Shown: positions 1-5,595 of the stretch, in pieces
Layout of the letters: every line of letters begins with the position of its first letter
Position numbering within the stretch: the stretch's first letter is position 1
DNA from: Gemmatimonadota bacterium
GTDB taxonomy: Bacteria; Gemmatimonadota; Gemmatimonadetes; Gemmatimonadales; GWC2-71-9
Assembly: GCA_027294815.1 (NCBI GenBank)
Contig: JAPULP010000119.1
Location: 1 to 5,610 of the forward strand
DNA length: 5,610 nucleotides
Direction: 5' to 3'
Notes under the pieces: model-generated
Told to the model about the DNA's origin: nothing
The model's database searches: none
Seen by the model: only the letters and a program-made list of their open reading frames with translations
Translations under genes and position numbers: made by a program

Positions 1-40
1 AAACGGGCAGTGGGGGTATCTCATGTTAAATGCGAGTTTC

Positions 41-120
41 TAGGTTGTAGGGTGTAGGGTGTAGGTGTAGAACCCTTGCCGATGCAACACCCACACCCCA
101 CACCCCACACCCCACACCCT
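41..120. repeat. Facing heptamer arrays forming an inverted repeat downstream of arsM
   Basis: Seen directly: positions 47-70 hold about three units of GTAGGGT with a ragged end, and 87-120 hold a 6-base unit, three exact ACACCCC units and a final ACACCCT. The units are nearly reverse complements. In the arsM-sense RNA, arm 114-87 pairs with arm 68-41 over 28 positions: 23 Watson-Crick pairs, 4 G-U wobbles and 1 mismatch, around an 18-base loop (69-86). In RNA of the opposite strand the four wobbles become A-C mismatches, so the hairpin favours the arsM strand. The array runs into the arsM stop codon. No T tract follows the stem in the arsM direction, so it is not a canonical intrinsic terminator. 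It may still mark or protect the mRNA 3' end (inference). Confidence 0.85.
90..119 (-). other. G-quadruplex motif overlapping the arsM stop codon
   Basis: Read on the minus strand this stretch has five G runs of lengths 3, 4, 4, 4 and 3. Every loop is the trinucleotide TGT. This fits the usual G-quadruplex rule (at least four G3 runs with loops of 1-7) with short equal loops, the stable kind. The first G run begins with the G of the arsM TAG stop codon. The motif is in the arsM mRNA sense, so it could fold in RNA as well as in single-stranded DNA. Folding is a prediction, not something the sequence proves. Confidence 0.6.
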
Positions 121-934
121 ATAACTGCGGTTTCTTCGCCCTGATGAACGCGGCCATGACCCGGCCCGTGATTTGCGGTGCGATGGCTTCGACGTCCAGC
201 CCTGCGTTCTCGAGAAAGTTTCGCGCGTCGTCCACTTGATACGTTCGCGTCGTCTCGAGGTCGGGCTCGCAAAACCCGGCTTCGAGGAGTAACGCCTCGA
301 ATTCCGACACGTCGAGTGCGCCGGCCACGCAGCCGGCCCATAGTTCCATGTTGCGTCGAATCTCGGCGGGCATCGGTCCCCGTACCACGACGTCCGAAAC
401 GGCGAACCGTCCGCCCGGTTTCAGCACGCGGTATGCCTCATGCAGCACCTTGCGCTTATCGCCCGAGAGATTGATCACACAGTTGGAAATGATGACATCC
501 ACCGAATCGTCGGGAAGGGGGATGTCCTCGATCTCTCCCTTGAGGAACTCCACGTTGTCGATTCCGGCCTTGCGCTGGTTCTCGCGGGCAAGCGCCAGCA
601 TTTCGTCCGTCATGTCGAGCCCGTACACCTTGCCGGTGGGCCCCACCCGCCTGGCGGACAGCAAGACATCGATGCCTCCGCCCGAGCCGGGATCCAGGAC
701 TGTTTCTCCTTCGTGCAGCTCGGCCAGGGCGGTGGGGTTCCCGCACCCCAGCGACGCGTGTAGTGCGTTTCCGGGGACCTGGTCGGTTTGGTCCGCGCCG
801 TAGAGGTCGGATGTGATGGGATTGCACCCTGACGCGCCGCCACAGCAACCCGTGGATTCGCCTTCTCCCAGACGAGTCGCGAGCGCGCCGTACTTATCAC
901 GAACGGTGGCCTTGACGTCCTTCTTGGCGTTCAC
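119..934 (-). CDS. arsM: Arsenite S-adenosylmethionine methyltransferase (ArsM)
   Basis: A cytoplasmic enzyme that transfers methyl groups from S-adenosylmethionine to As(III), giving methylated arsenicals including volatile ones (family knowledge). The 271-residue protein has the class I Rossmann motif VLDPGSGGGID at 79-89, the acidic ribose-binding end of strand 2 at GLDMT 105-109, and the post-motif ISNCVINL at 149-156. The family's As(III)-binding cysteines appear as C64 (LGCGNP), C152 (SNCVINL) and C202 (AGCVAGAL). The 50-residue spacing of the last two equals that of C174 and C224 in the algal CmArsM. C30, C31 and C37 form the N-terminal cysteine cluster. The start is the GTG at 934-932, because GAAAGG lies 6 bases upstream and the protein then begins NAKKDVKATVRDKYG, as relatives do. 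The frame stays open to an ATG at 1078, but that would swallow the promoter. Length is normal for the family. It stands alone, divergent from the peptidase gene, with no arsR or arsenic transporter in view. Confidence 0.95.
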   Translation of the reverse strand: MNAKKDVKATVRDKYGALATRLGEGESTGCCGGASGCNPITSDLYGADQTDQVPGNALHASLGCGNPTALAELHEGETVLDPGSGGGIDVLLSARRVGPTGKVYGLDMTDEMLALARENQRKAGIDNVEFLKGEIEDIPLPDDSVDVIISNCVINLSGDKRKVLHEAYRVLKPGGRFAVSDVVVRGPMPAEIRRNMELWAGCVAGALDVSEFEALLLEAGFCEPDLETTRTYQVDDARNFLENAGLDVEAIAPQITGRVMAAFIRAKKPQL

Positions 935-940
935 GAGACG

Positions 941-946
941 CCTTTC
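941..946 (-). promoter_or_regulatory. Ribosome binding site that decides the arsM start
   Basis: On the minus strand the sequence is GAAAGG, followed by six bases and then GTG at 934-932. It supports the GTG start over the far-upstream in-frame ATG at 1078. Confidence 0.7.
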
Positions 947-952
947 ACTGTA

Positions 953-967
953 GTTGCTACTAGCAAC
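953..967. promoter_or_regulatory. Perfect 7-1-7 dyad at the arsM promoter, candidate operator
   Basis: The sequence is GTTGCTA, one central base (960), then TAGCAAC: a perfect palindrome with 7-base arms. It overlaps the last two bases of the predicted arsM -10 box and covers the predicted transcription start, where a dimeric repressor would block RNA polymerase. By context an ArsR-type arsenite-responsive repressor is the natural guess, but no regulator gene is in the window and I do not recognise the half-site as a known consensus. It could also form a small 5' mRNA hairpin if transcription starts at or upstream of its first arm. Confidence 0.55.
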
Positions 968-994
968 AATAAACCGAATCGCTCCGCGCGGCAA
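966..994 (-). promoter_or_regulatory. Sigma70-like promoter of arsM
   Basis: On the minus strand TTGCCG (994-989, 4 of 6 matches to TTGACA) is followed by a 17-base spacer and TATTGT (971-966, 4 of 6 matches to TATAAT). The spacer is the optimum length. The predicted start near 959-960 gives a leader of about 25 bases carrying the GAAAGG ribosome binding site. The AT-rich -10 region stands out from its GC-rich surroundings. This is a consensus match only. Confidence 0.5.
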
Positions 995-1160
995 GGGAGT
1001 TGGCAAATGATCCGGCGATGCCCAAACCCGATGGGTGACCTCCACCCCTCTTCGTAGTGCGTATCCCATCCACATCAAGTAGGGGTGGTGGAGGGGGAAT
1101 CCAGCTCGAAGGGTGGTGTGGGGTCGAAACTTTCAGGGTCGCGGTCGGGGGCTCGGCGGC

Positions 1161-1192
1161 TATCTTTTCGCTCATTACCCACTCGCTGGTGA
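1161..1192 (+). promoter_or_regulatory. Weak promoter and RBS candidates for the peptidase gene
   Basis: TATCTT at 1161-1166 matches 4 of 6 bases of a -10 box and stands out from G-rich DNA, but no credible -35 box lies 16-18 bases upstream. GGTGA at 1188-1192 lies four bases before the ATG at 1197 and could be a modest ribosome binding site. Upstream, 1081-1125 is rich in short G runs (GGGG, GGTGG, GGGGG, GGGTGG) with no clear unit. Confidence 0.25.
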
Positions 1193-1196
1193 TACC

Positions 1197-2930
1197 ATGA
1201 CCCGGATCTGTGTCGTCACGTGCTCGATTCTTTTCTCAACCATTCTTCCGCCGCAGGCAATGGGCCAGGCGGGGGATCCTGCCAACCCCAATTGGGAGAA
1301 GTTTCACACCACCGCCGACGCCTACGCGCTGCTGCGTGGCTGGGCCGGCATGTTCCCTCGACTCACGACCCTGTATTCGATCGGTGAGACGCTGGAGGGT
1401 ACGCCGTTGATGGTTTTGGAGATCACGAACAAGGACACCGGGCCGGCAGACGAGAAGCCCGGCTACTATTACGACGGTAACATTCACGCGTCCGAATTCA
1501 CCGGCGCCGAAGTGGCGCTGCACTTCGCATGGTACGTGTTGAGCCGTTACGGCAACGATCCACGTATCACCCGTCTCCTGGATACGCGGACTCTCTACGT
1601 ACGTCCCAAGTTCAACCCCGACGGCGCCGACATCGCTCTCACCACACCGAACAGTCTTCGCAGCACTCCCCGGCCGTACGACGAAGACCGTGATGGGTTG
1701 TTGGACGAAGACCCGCGGGACGATCTCGATGGTGACGGAGCCATGACGCAGATGCGAGTGCCGAACCCCAACGGCCTGTGGAGGATCAGTCCGTCCGACA
1801 ATCGTGTAATGGTGCGTCGCGGTGATGGGGAAATGGAAGGGGATTTTTACGATCTGCTGTCGGAGGGCATCGACAACGACGGTGACGGCTATTTCAACGA
1901 AGACGGTATCGGCGGAATCGACATGAACCGAAACTTCCCGCGCAACTGGGGCTTGGAGGCGGAGCAACGCGGTGCGGGACCGTATCCCCTGTCCGAGCCG
2001 GAAACGCGTGCGACGATCGAGTTCATCAACGGTCATCGCAACATCACCGGGGTGTTCCACGGCCATACGTCCGGCGGATTCGTCTACCGGCTGCCCTCGA
2101 CCACCTCGTGGGACGACTTCAATTCGGCCGATCAGAATCTGATTGTCGAACTGTCACGCAAGTACGAGCAGACGACCGGTCAGCCGGCGAGAGCCAGCTA
2201 TACCAATCCGCGCGTGCACAGGCACGGTACGCTGATCAGTTGGTCGTACTGGGATTTCGGGGTGGTAGGGTTCGTGCCGGAGTTTTGGGGTGGCTTTGGT
2301 CGCGACTATGACGGTAACGGCCGCGTCACCAGTGACGAACGGTTTCGGTGGAATGAAGAGGAACTGAACGGTGCGGGCTTCGCTGAGTGGACGGCCTACG
2401 ATCACCCGCAACTCGGTAGGGTCGAGATCGGTGGATGGCGTTCGAAGTTCACTCGCAGCAATCCGCCGCCACATCTTCTCAAAGGAGAGGTCGAACTCTA
2501 CATACCGTGGATGCTCTACCTCGCCGAAGCGAGTCCCAGGGTAGTGATTCGCGATTTCTCCACTAGTCGTGTAAGTGGGGACGTGTACAAGGTGACCGTC
2601 GTGGTGGAAAACGAGGGATACCTCCCGACCAATATTACCCAGCGGGCTGTCGATCTCGAGATTGCCGTGCCGGTACGGGCGGTTGTCGAACTCACTGGAG
2701 CGGAGTTGGTCACCGGCGAAGCGCGTACGACGCTCGGGCACTTGAATGGATCGCGAGACACGCAGGGTCAGCGTGGCACATTTGAATCTCGTCGTACACT
2801 CGAATACGTGGTCCGTGTAACCGACGCGCAAGCGGCGTTCGGCATAACCATCTTGTCCGAAAAAGGCGGAAGGACGAGGAGGGATATTCTGCTGGGGCTG
2901 AGGGAGGAGGGAGGAGAGAGGCGGCGATGA
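1197..2930 (+). CDS. Secreted M14-family zinc carboxypeptidase with acidic Ca-binding-like loops
   Basis: A 577-residue exported metallopeptidase, expected to remove C-terminal residues from peptides outside the cytoplasm. ATG 1197 is chosen because it opens a signal peptide: R3, a hydrophobic stretch 4-17, and a likely cut after AMG (23) or GQA (25). The earlier in-frame GTG or ATG codons would put 28 non-hydrophobic residues in front. M14 catalytic marks are in order: H97 and E100 in GNIHASE (zinc ligands), FNPDG 139-143, N244-R245 in DMNRNFP (substrate carboxylate binding), H290 in HTSGG (third zinc ligand; H288 is the alternative) and E362 in FVPEFWG (likely general base). Acidic loops resembling calcium-binding EF-hand or thrombospondin repeats lie at 162-180, 226-236 and 370-381. 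Residues 447-555 look like a beta-rich C-terminal domain, with NEGYLPTNI at 472-480. The last residues are encoded by a G-rich heptamer array. The stop is 58 bases before the kinase gene, so they are probably co-transcribed. The natural substrate is unknown. Confidence 0.9.
   Translation: MTRICVVTCSILFSTILPPQAMGQAGDPANPNWEKFHTTADAYALLRGWAGMFPRLTTLYSIGETLEGTPLMVLEITNKDTGPADEKPGYYYDGNIHASEFTGAEVALHFAWYVLSRYGNDPRITRLLDTRTLYVRPKFNPDGADIALTTPNSLRSTPRPYDEDRDGLLDEDPRDDLDGDGAMTQMRVPNPNGLWRISPSDNRVMVRRGDGEMEGDFYDLLSEGIDNDGDGYFNEDGIGGIDMNRNFPRNWGLEAEQRGAGPYPLSEPETRATIEFINGHRNITGVFHGHTSGGFVYRLPSTTSWDDFNSADQNLIVELSRKYEQTTGQPARASYTNPRVHRHGTLISWSYWDFGVVGFVPEFWGGFGRDYDGNGRVTSDERFRWNEEELNGAGFAEWTAYDHPQLGRVEIGGWRSKFTRSNPPPHLLKGEVELYIPWMLYLAEASPRVVIRDFSTSRVSGDVYKVTVVVENEGYLPTNITQRAVDLEIAVPVRAVVELTGAELVTGEARTTLGHLNGSRDTQGQRGTFESRRTLEYVVRVTDAQAAFGITILSEKGGRTRRDILLGLREEGGERRR
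2895..2922 (+). repeat. Purine-rich heptamer array inside the peptidase gene's 3' end
   Basis: Four consecutive 7-base units match GGGAGGA with 2, 0, 0 and 2 mismatches. They encode most of the charged tail LGLREEGGERR. The tail looks like repeat-derived DNA captured by the reading frame rather than part of the folded domain. The array ends six bases before the stop codon and resembles a run of Shine-Dalgarno sequences (GGAGG, GAGAGG) just upstream of an ATGA stop-start overlap at 2927-2930. Confidence 0.6.
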
Positions 2931-2954
2931 GTTATGGGAGCAAAGAACGGTTTC

Positions 2955-2978
2955 GGCGGTATGGCGGTACGGCGGTAG
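2955..2978 (+). repeat. Three GGCGGTAN octamers in the peptidase-kinase gap
   Basis: Units at 2955-2962, 2963-2970 and 2971-2978 share GGCGGTA exactly and differ only in the eighth base (T, C, G). The third unit provides the TAG that begins the kinase ribosome binding site. Three short perfect copies suggest replication slippage or a spreading intergenic repeat type. Confidence 0.75.
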
Positions 2979-2982
2979 GTGG
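2977..2982 (+). promoter_or_regulatory. Ribosome binding site that decides the kinase start
   Basis: AGGTGG lies 6 bases before the GTG at 2989 and only 3 before the GTG at 2986. The spacing favours 2989, which also gives an SDTLARL N-terminus like related kinases. Confidence 0.5.
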
Positions 2983-2988
2983 GGCGTG

Positions 2989-5334
2989 GTGAGCGACACG
3001 CTCGCGCGTCTTGCATCCGCCCTCGCCGACCGCTATGCCATTGAGCGCGAACTCGGTGCCGGCGGCATGGCGACCGTTTACCTCGCAAAGGACCTGAAGC
3101 ACGACCGCGATGTCGCGGTCAAAGTGCTGCGTCCCGAGTTGGCGGCGGCACTCGGCCCGGAGCGGTTCCTGCGGGAAATCAAGATCGCCGCCCAGTTGCA
3201 ACACCCCCATATTCTCCCGCTCCACGACTCCGGTGAAGTCGACGGTTTCCTCTTTTACGTGATGCCCTATGTGAAGGGGGAATCGCTGCGCGAGCGTCTC
3301 ACGCAACACGGAGAGTTGCCCATCGCCGAGGCTGTGAAGGTGATGCGCGAGGTGGTGGATGCGTTGGCGTACGCGCACGAGCAGGGCGTGGTGCACCGGG
3401 ACATCAAGCCCGACAACATCATGTTGAGCGGCCGTCATGCGCTCGTCGTGGATTTCGGCGTCGCGAAGGCGGTGAGCGAAGCCACCGGGCGACAGGCCCT
3501 CACCACGGCAGGCGTGGCGCTCGGCACTCCCGCGTACATGGCGCCGGAGCAGGCGACGGCCGATCCCACGATGGACCATCGGGCCGACATTTACGCCGTC
3601 GGCGCCGTGGGGTACGAGCTGCTCGCCGGCCGGCCGCCGTTCACGGGCAACACCCCGCAGATGATCCTCGCGGCGCACGTGACCCAAGCGGTCGAGCCCG
3701 TCACAAAACACCGCGACAGCGTGCCGCCGGCGCTGAACGATCTGATCCTCCGGTGCTTGCAGAAGAAGCCCGCCGACCGCTGGCAGTCGGCGGACGAGAT
3801 GTTGCCCGAGTTGGAGGCGTTGGCGACGACAAGTGGCGGTATCACGCCGACCGCGACGAGGCCGTTGGCGGGGGTGCAGCCGGCGCGTGTCAACAACAAG
3901 GTCGTGGGTATCGCCGCGGCTGCCGTCGTTCTCGTTGCGGCCGGGATGTGGTTCACGGGTCGCGGGTCGTCACCCGCGGCGGTACCACCGGTCGCCGCCG
4001 AGGATTCGGTGCCGTCGATCGCGGTCCTTGCGTTTGCGGACCGCAGTCCCCAAGGGGACAACGAGTATTTCGCCGACGGCATGTCGGAGGCCATCATGGC
4101 GGGCCTGGCGCAGGTGGGGATGCGCGTGGCGGCACGGACGTCCTCCTTCTCCTTCAAGGGGCTGGACGCCAGCGTTCAGACGATCGGCGAGCAGTTGGAT
4201 GTGACGTATGTGTTGGAGGGAAGCGTTCAAAAGGCGGGCGATCGTATCCGCGTGCAGGCCAGTCTCATAAGCGCGAGCGACGGTTTCCCGGTGTGGACGC
4301 AGACCTATAACAACGATCTCGACGACATTTTCGCGGTGCAGGACCAAGTCGTCAGTGCGATTGTCGAAGAGTTGCAGGTAGAACTTGGCGCCGCGGTGGC
4401 TGCCTCGGTGGTGGATGTCCTCACGGATAGCCCCGAGGCCTACCAGTCGTATATGCTCGGCAGATTCAATCTGGAAAAAAGAACCGCTGAAGCAATGGTG
4501 ACGGCGATATCGCATTTCGAGGACGCTGTCCGAGCCGATTCGAATTTCGCACTGGCATGGAGCGGATTGGCCACTGCGCAGAATCTGACGACCCCGGCAA
4601 ATTATCCCGTCGAAGGGGTGTCATGGGAGGGCGCGGTCGAGAGGGCGGAACGGGCCGCACGGCGCGCCATTGCCACCGACAGCGCGCTTGCAGAAGCCCA
4701 TGCGTCACTGGGGTATATACTCGACAACAAGTGGGATTGGGCGGGAGCCGAGGTGGAGTACGAACGCGCGCTCGCCTTGAACCCCGACTACCCTACGGCC
4801 CGTCTTTGGTACGCCATACACTTGGTCCAACTCGGCCGCACGGACGAGGCGCTAGTGGAGATACGACGTGCGGAGGCCCTCGATCCGTTATCGCTCATTA
4901 TTGGGGCATGGGTTGCCAACATCCTGGAAACTGGAGGAAATGTCGACGGGGCTGAACGTCGCGTGGAGGAGTTGGCGGCCCAGTATCCCAACTCGTTTCG
5001 TGCACAGATCCAAGCCACAGAATTCTATCTGAGAACGCGACAGTTCCCGCAGGCATCCGTTCACATGCGGCGGTTGGCCGAGATTACGGGGGATGACTCC
5101 TGGGCACAACGGGCAGAGGGAATTGCCAACGCCGAGTCGCGCGACGAAACGCTGAGGCAGTGGGCAGATTCGACGGAGGACATCCACGTACACATCGCGT
5201 TGGGAGACACCGAGGGCGCCTTACGGGCGCTCGAGGAACGAACACAAGGTGAGTGGCTCTATGCCAGGCTCGCACCGTACCTTTCTGGCGCCCGTCTTGA
5301 GGCGATTCTGCGCGAGAGGGGATTGAGGGACTGA
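2989..5334 (+). CDS. Transmembrane Ser/Thr protein kinase with TolB-like and TPR sensor domains
   Basis: A 781-residue receptor-type Hanks kinase of the PknB kind. The cytoplasmic kinase domain (about 16-279) is complete: glycine loop GAGGMATVY 23-31, ATP lysine K45, helix C glutamate E63, HRDIKPDN 136-143 with catalytic D138, DFG 155-157, activation-loop T172/T173 as likely autophosphorylation sites, and APE 185-187. A linker leads to one membrane helix at about 304-322. The remaining ~460 residues should lie in the periplasm. They comprise a TolB-like (FlgO or adenylate-cyclase-associated) domain at about 342-465, with SIAVLAF, YFADGMSEAI and VLEGSVQKAGDRIRV, then TPR-type helical pairs over about 484-700, clearest at 567-634. 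The end, LAPYLSGARLEAILRERGL, matches how such TPR proteins usually finish. GTG 2989 is preferred; GTG 2986 would add one residue. The role is inferred: an outside signal, perhaps a peptide or partner protein bound by the TPRs, controls phosphorylation inside. The ligand and substrates are unknown. Confidence 0.93.
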   Translation: MSDTLARLASALADRYAIERELGAGGMATVYLAKDLKHDRDVAVKVLRPELAAALGPERFLREIKIAAQLQHPHILPLHDSGEVDGFLFYVMPYVKGESLRERLTQHGELPIAEAVKVMREVVDALAYAHEQGVVHRDIKPDNIMLSGRHALVVDFGVAKAVSEATGRQALTTAGVALGTPAYMAPEQATADPTMDHRADIYAVGAVGYELLAGRPPFTGNTPQMILAAHVTQAVEPVTKHRDSVPPALNDLILRCLQKKPADRWQSADEMLPELEALATTSGGITPTATRPLAGVQPARVNNKVVGIAAAAVVLVAAGMWFTGRGSSPAAVPPVAAEDSVPSIAVLAFADRSPQGDNEYFADGMSEAIMAGLAQVGMRVAARTSSFSFKGLDASVQTIGEQLDVTYVLEGSVQKAGDRIRVQASLISASDGFPVWTQTYNNDLDDIFAVQDQVVSAIVEELQVELGAAVAASVVDVLTDSPEAYQSYMLGRFNLEKRTAEAMVTAISHFEDAVRADSNFALAWSGLATAQNLTTPANYPVEGVSWEGAVERAERAARRAIATDSALAEAHASLGYILDNKWDWAGAEVEYERALALNPDYPTARLWYAIHLVQLGRTDEALVEIRRAEALDPLSLIIGAWVANILETGGNVDGAERRVEELAAQYPNSFRAQIQATEFYLRTRQFPQASVHMRRLAEITGDDSWAQRAEGIANAESRDETLRQWADSTEDIHVHIALGDTEGALRALEERTQGEWLYARLAPYLSGARLEAILRERGLRD

Positions 5335-5336
5335 TG

Positions 5337-5378
5337 GTGAGAAGTGAAACGTGAGACGTGAGAAGTGAGACGTGAGAC
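5337..5378 (+). repeat. Six-unit GTGAGAC heptamer array after the kinase gene
   Basis: Six contiguous 7-base units begin two bases after the kinase stop codon. Three are exactly GTGAGAC, two are GTGAGAA and one is GTGAAAC. Each unit contains TGA, and because 7 is not a multiple of 3 the copies place stop codons in all three forward frames within any three units. No hairpin or T tract follows. Confidence 0.9.
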
Positions 5379-5544
5379 GGCCCTTCCCACCCCGTTCGGA
5401 TGCTTCTGACTGGCCTGACGCGTTGGAAGAAACGAACGACCGCGCTGAGCGATATGCGGATAGTGCTGACTTTTCGGTGAGGATCAGGAGTTTGGAGTAA
5501 GAGATTGGTGGGTGGGGAGAACCTTTATGCTGGGTTGGGTGGGG

Positions 5545-5571
5545 TTTCCGTGGTTTCCGTGGATTCCGTGG
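5545..5571 (+). repeat. Three 9-base TTTCCGTGG repeats
   Basis: Units at 5545-5553 and 5554-5562 are identical, and 5563-5571 differs only in its first base (A). They follow G-rich sequence (GGGTTGGGTGGGG at 5532-5544). No coding frame or promoter is evident around them. Confidence 0.8.
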
Positions 5572-5595
5572 CTATGTTGTTGTCGGACGTGGGAC

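Noticed and set aside
41..120. Possible CRISPR array or intrinsic terminator
   Set aside because: Units are 7 bases with no spacers, so it is not CRISPR. The stem has no T tract after it in the arsM direction, so it is not a canonical terminator.
935..1078. 48-codon N-terminal extension of arsM up to an ATG at 1078
   Set aside because: It would run through the predicted promoter and dyad, lacks family-like sequence, and the GTG at 934 has a good ribosome binding site and a family-like N-terminus.
1081..1125. G-quadruplex upstream of the peptidase gene
   Set aside because: The G3 or longer runs are separated by loops longer than the usual limit; only a weak two-layer fold would be possible.
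2154..2999. Long minus-strand frame opposite the peptidase 3' half
   Set aside because: It is the GC-rich shadow of the peptidase gene. The plus-strand protein has clear catalytic motifs, while the antisense product has none.
3103..3120. Perfect 8-2-8 palindrome GACCGCGA-TG-TCGCGGTC, similar to the dyad at 5596-5610
   Set aside because: It lies within conserved kinase codons (DRDVAV), where GC-rich codon choice readily makes such palindromes. The shared CCGCGA half-site is likely chance.
2932..3711. Long minus-strand frame opposite the kinase domain
   Set aside because: His- and Arg-rich composition without domain features; it is explained by codon bias of the conserved kinase on the other strand.
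5372..5500. 42-residue plus-strand frame starting at a GTG in the heptamer array
   Set aside because: Its start lies within the last repeat unit, there is no convincing ribosome binding site, and the product resembles nothing I recognise.
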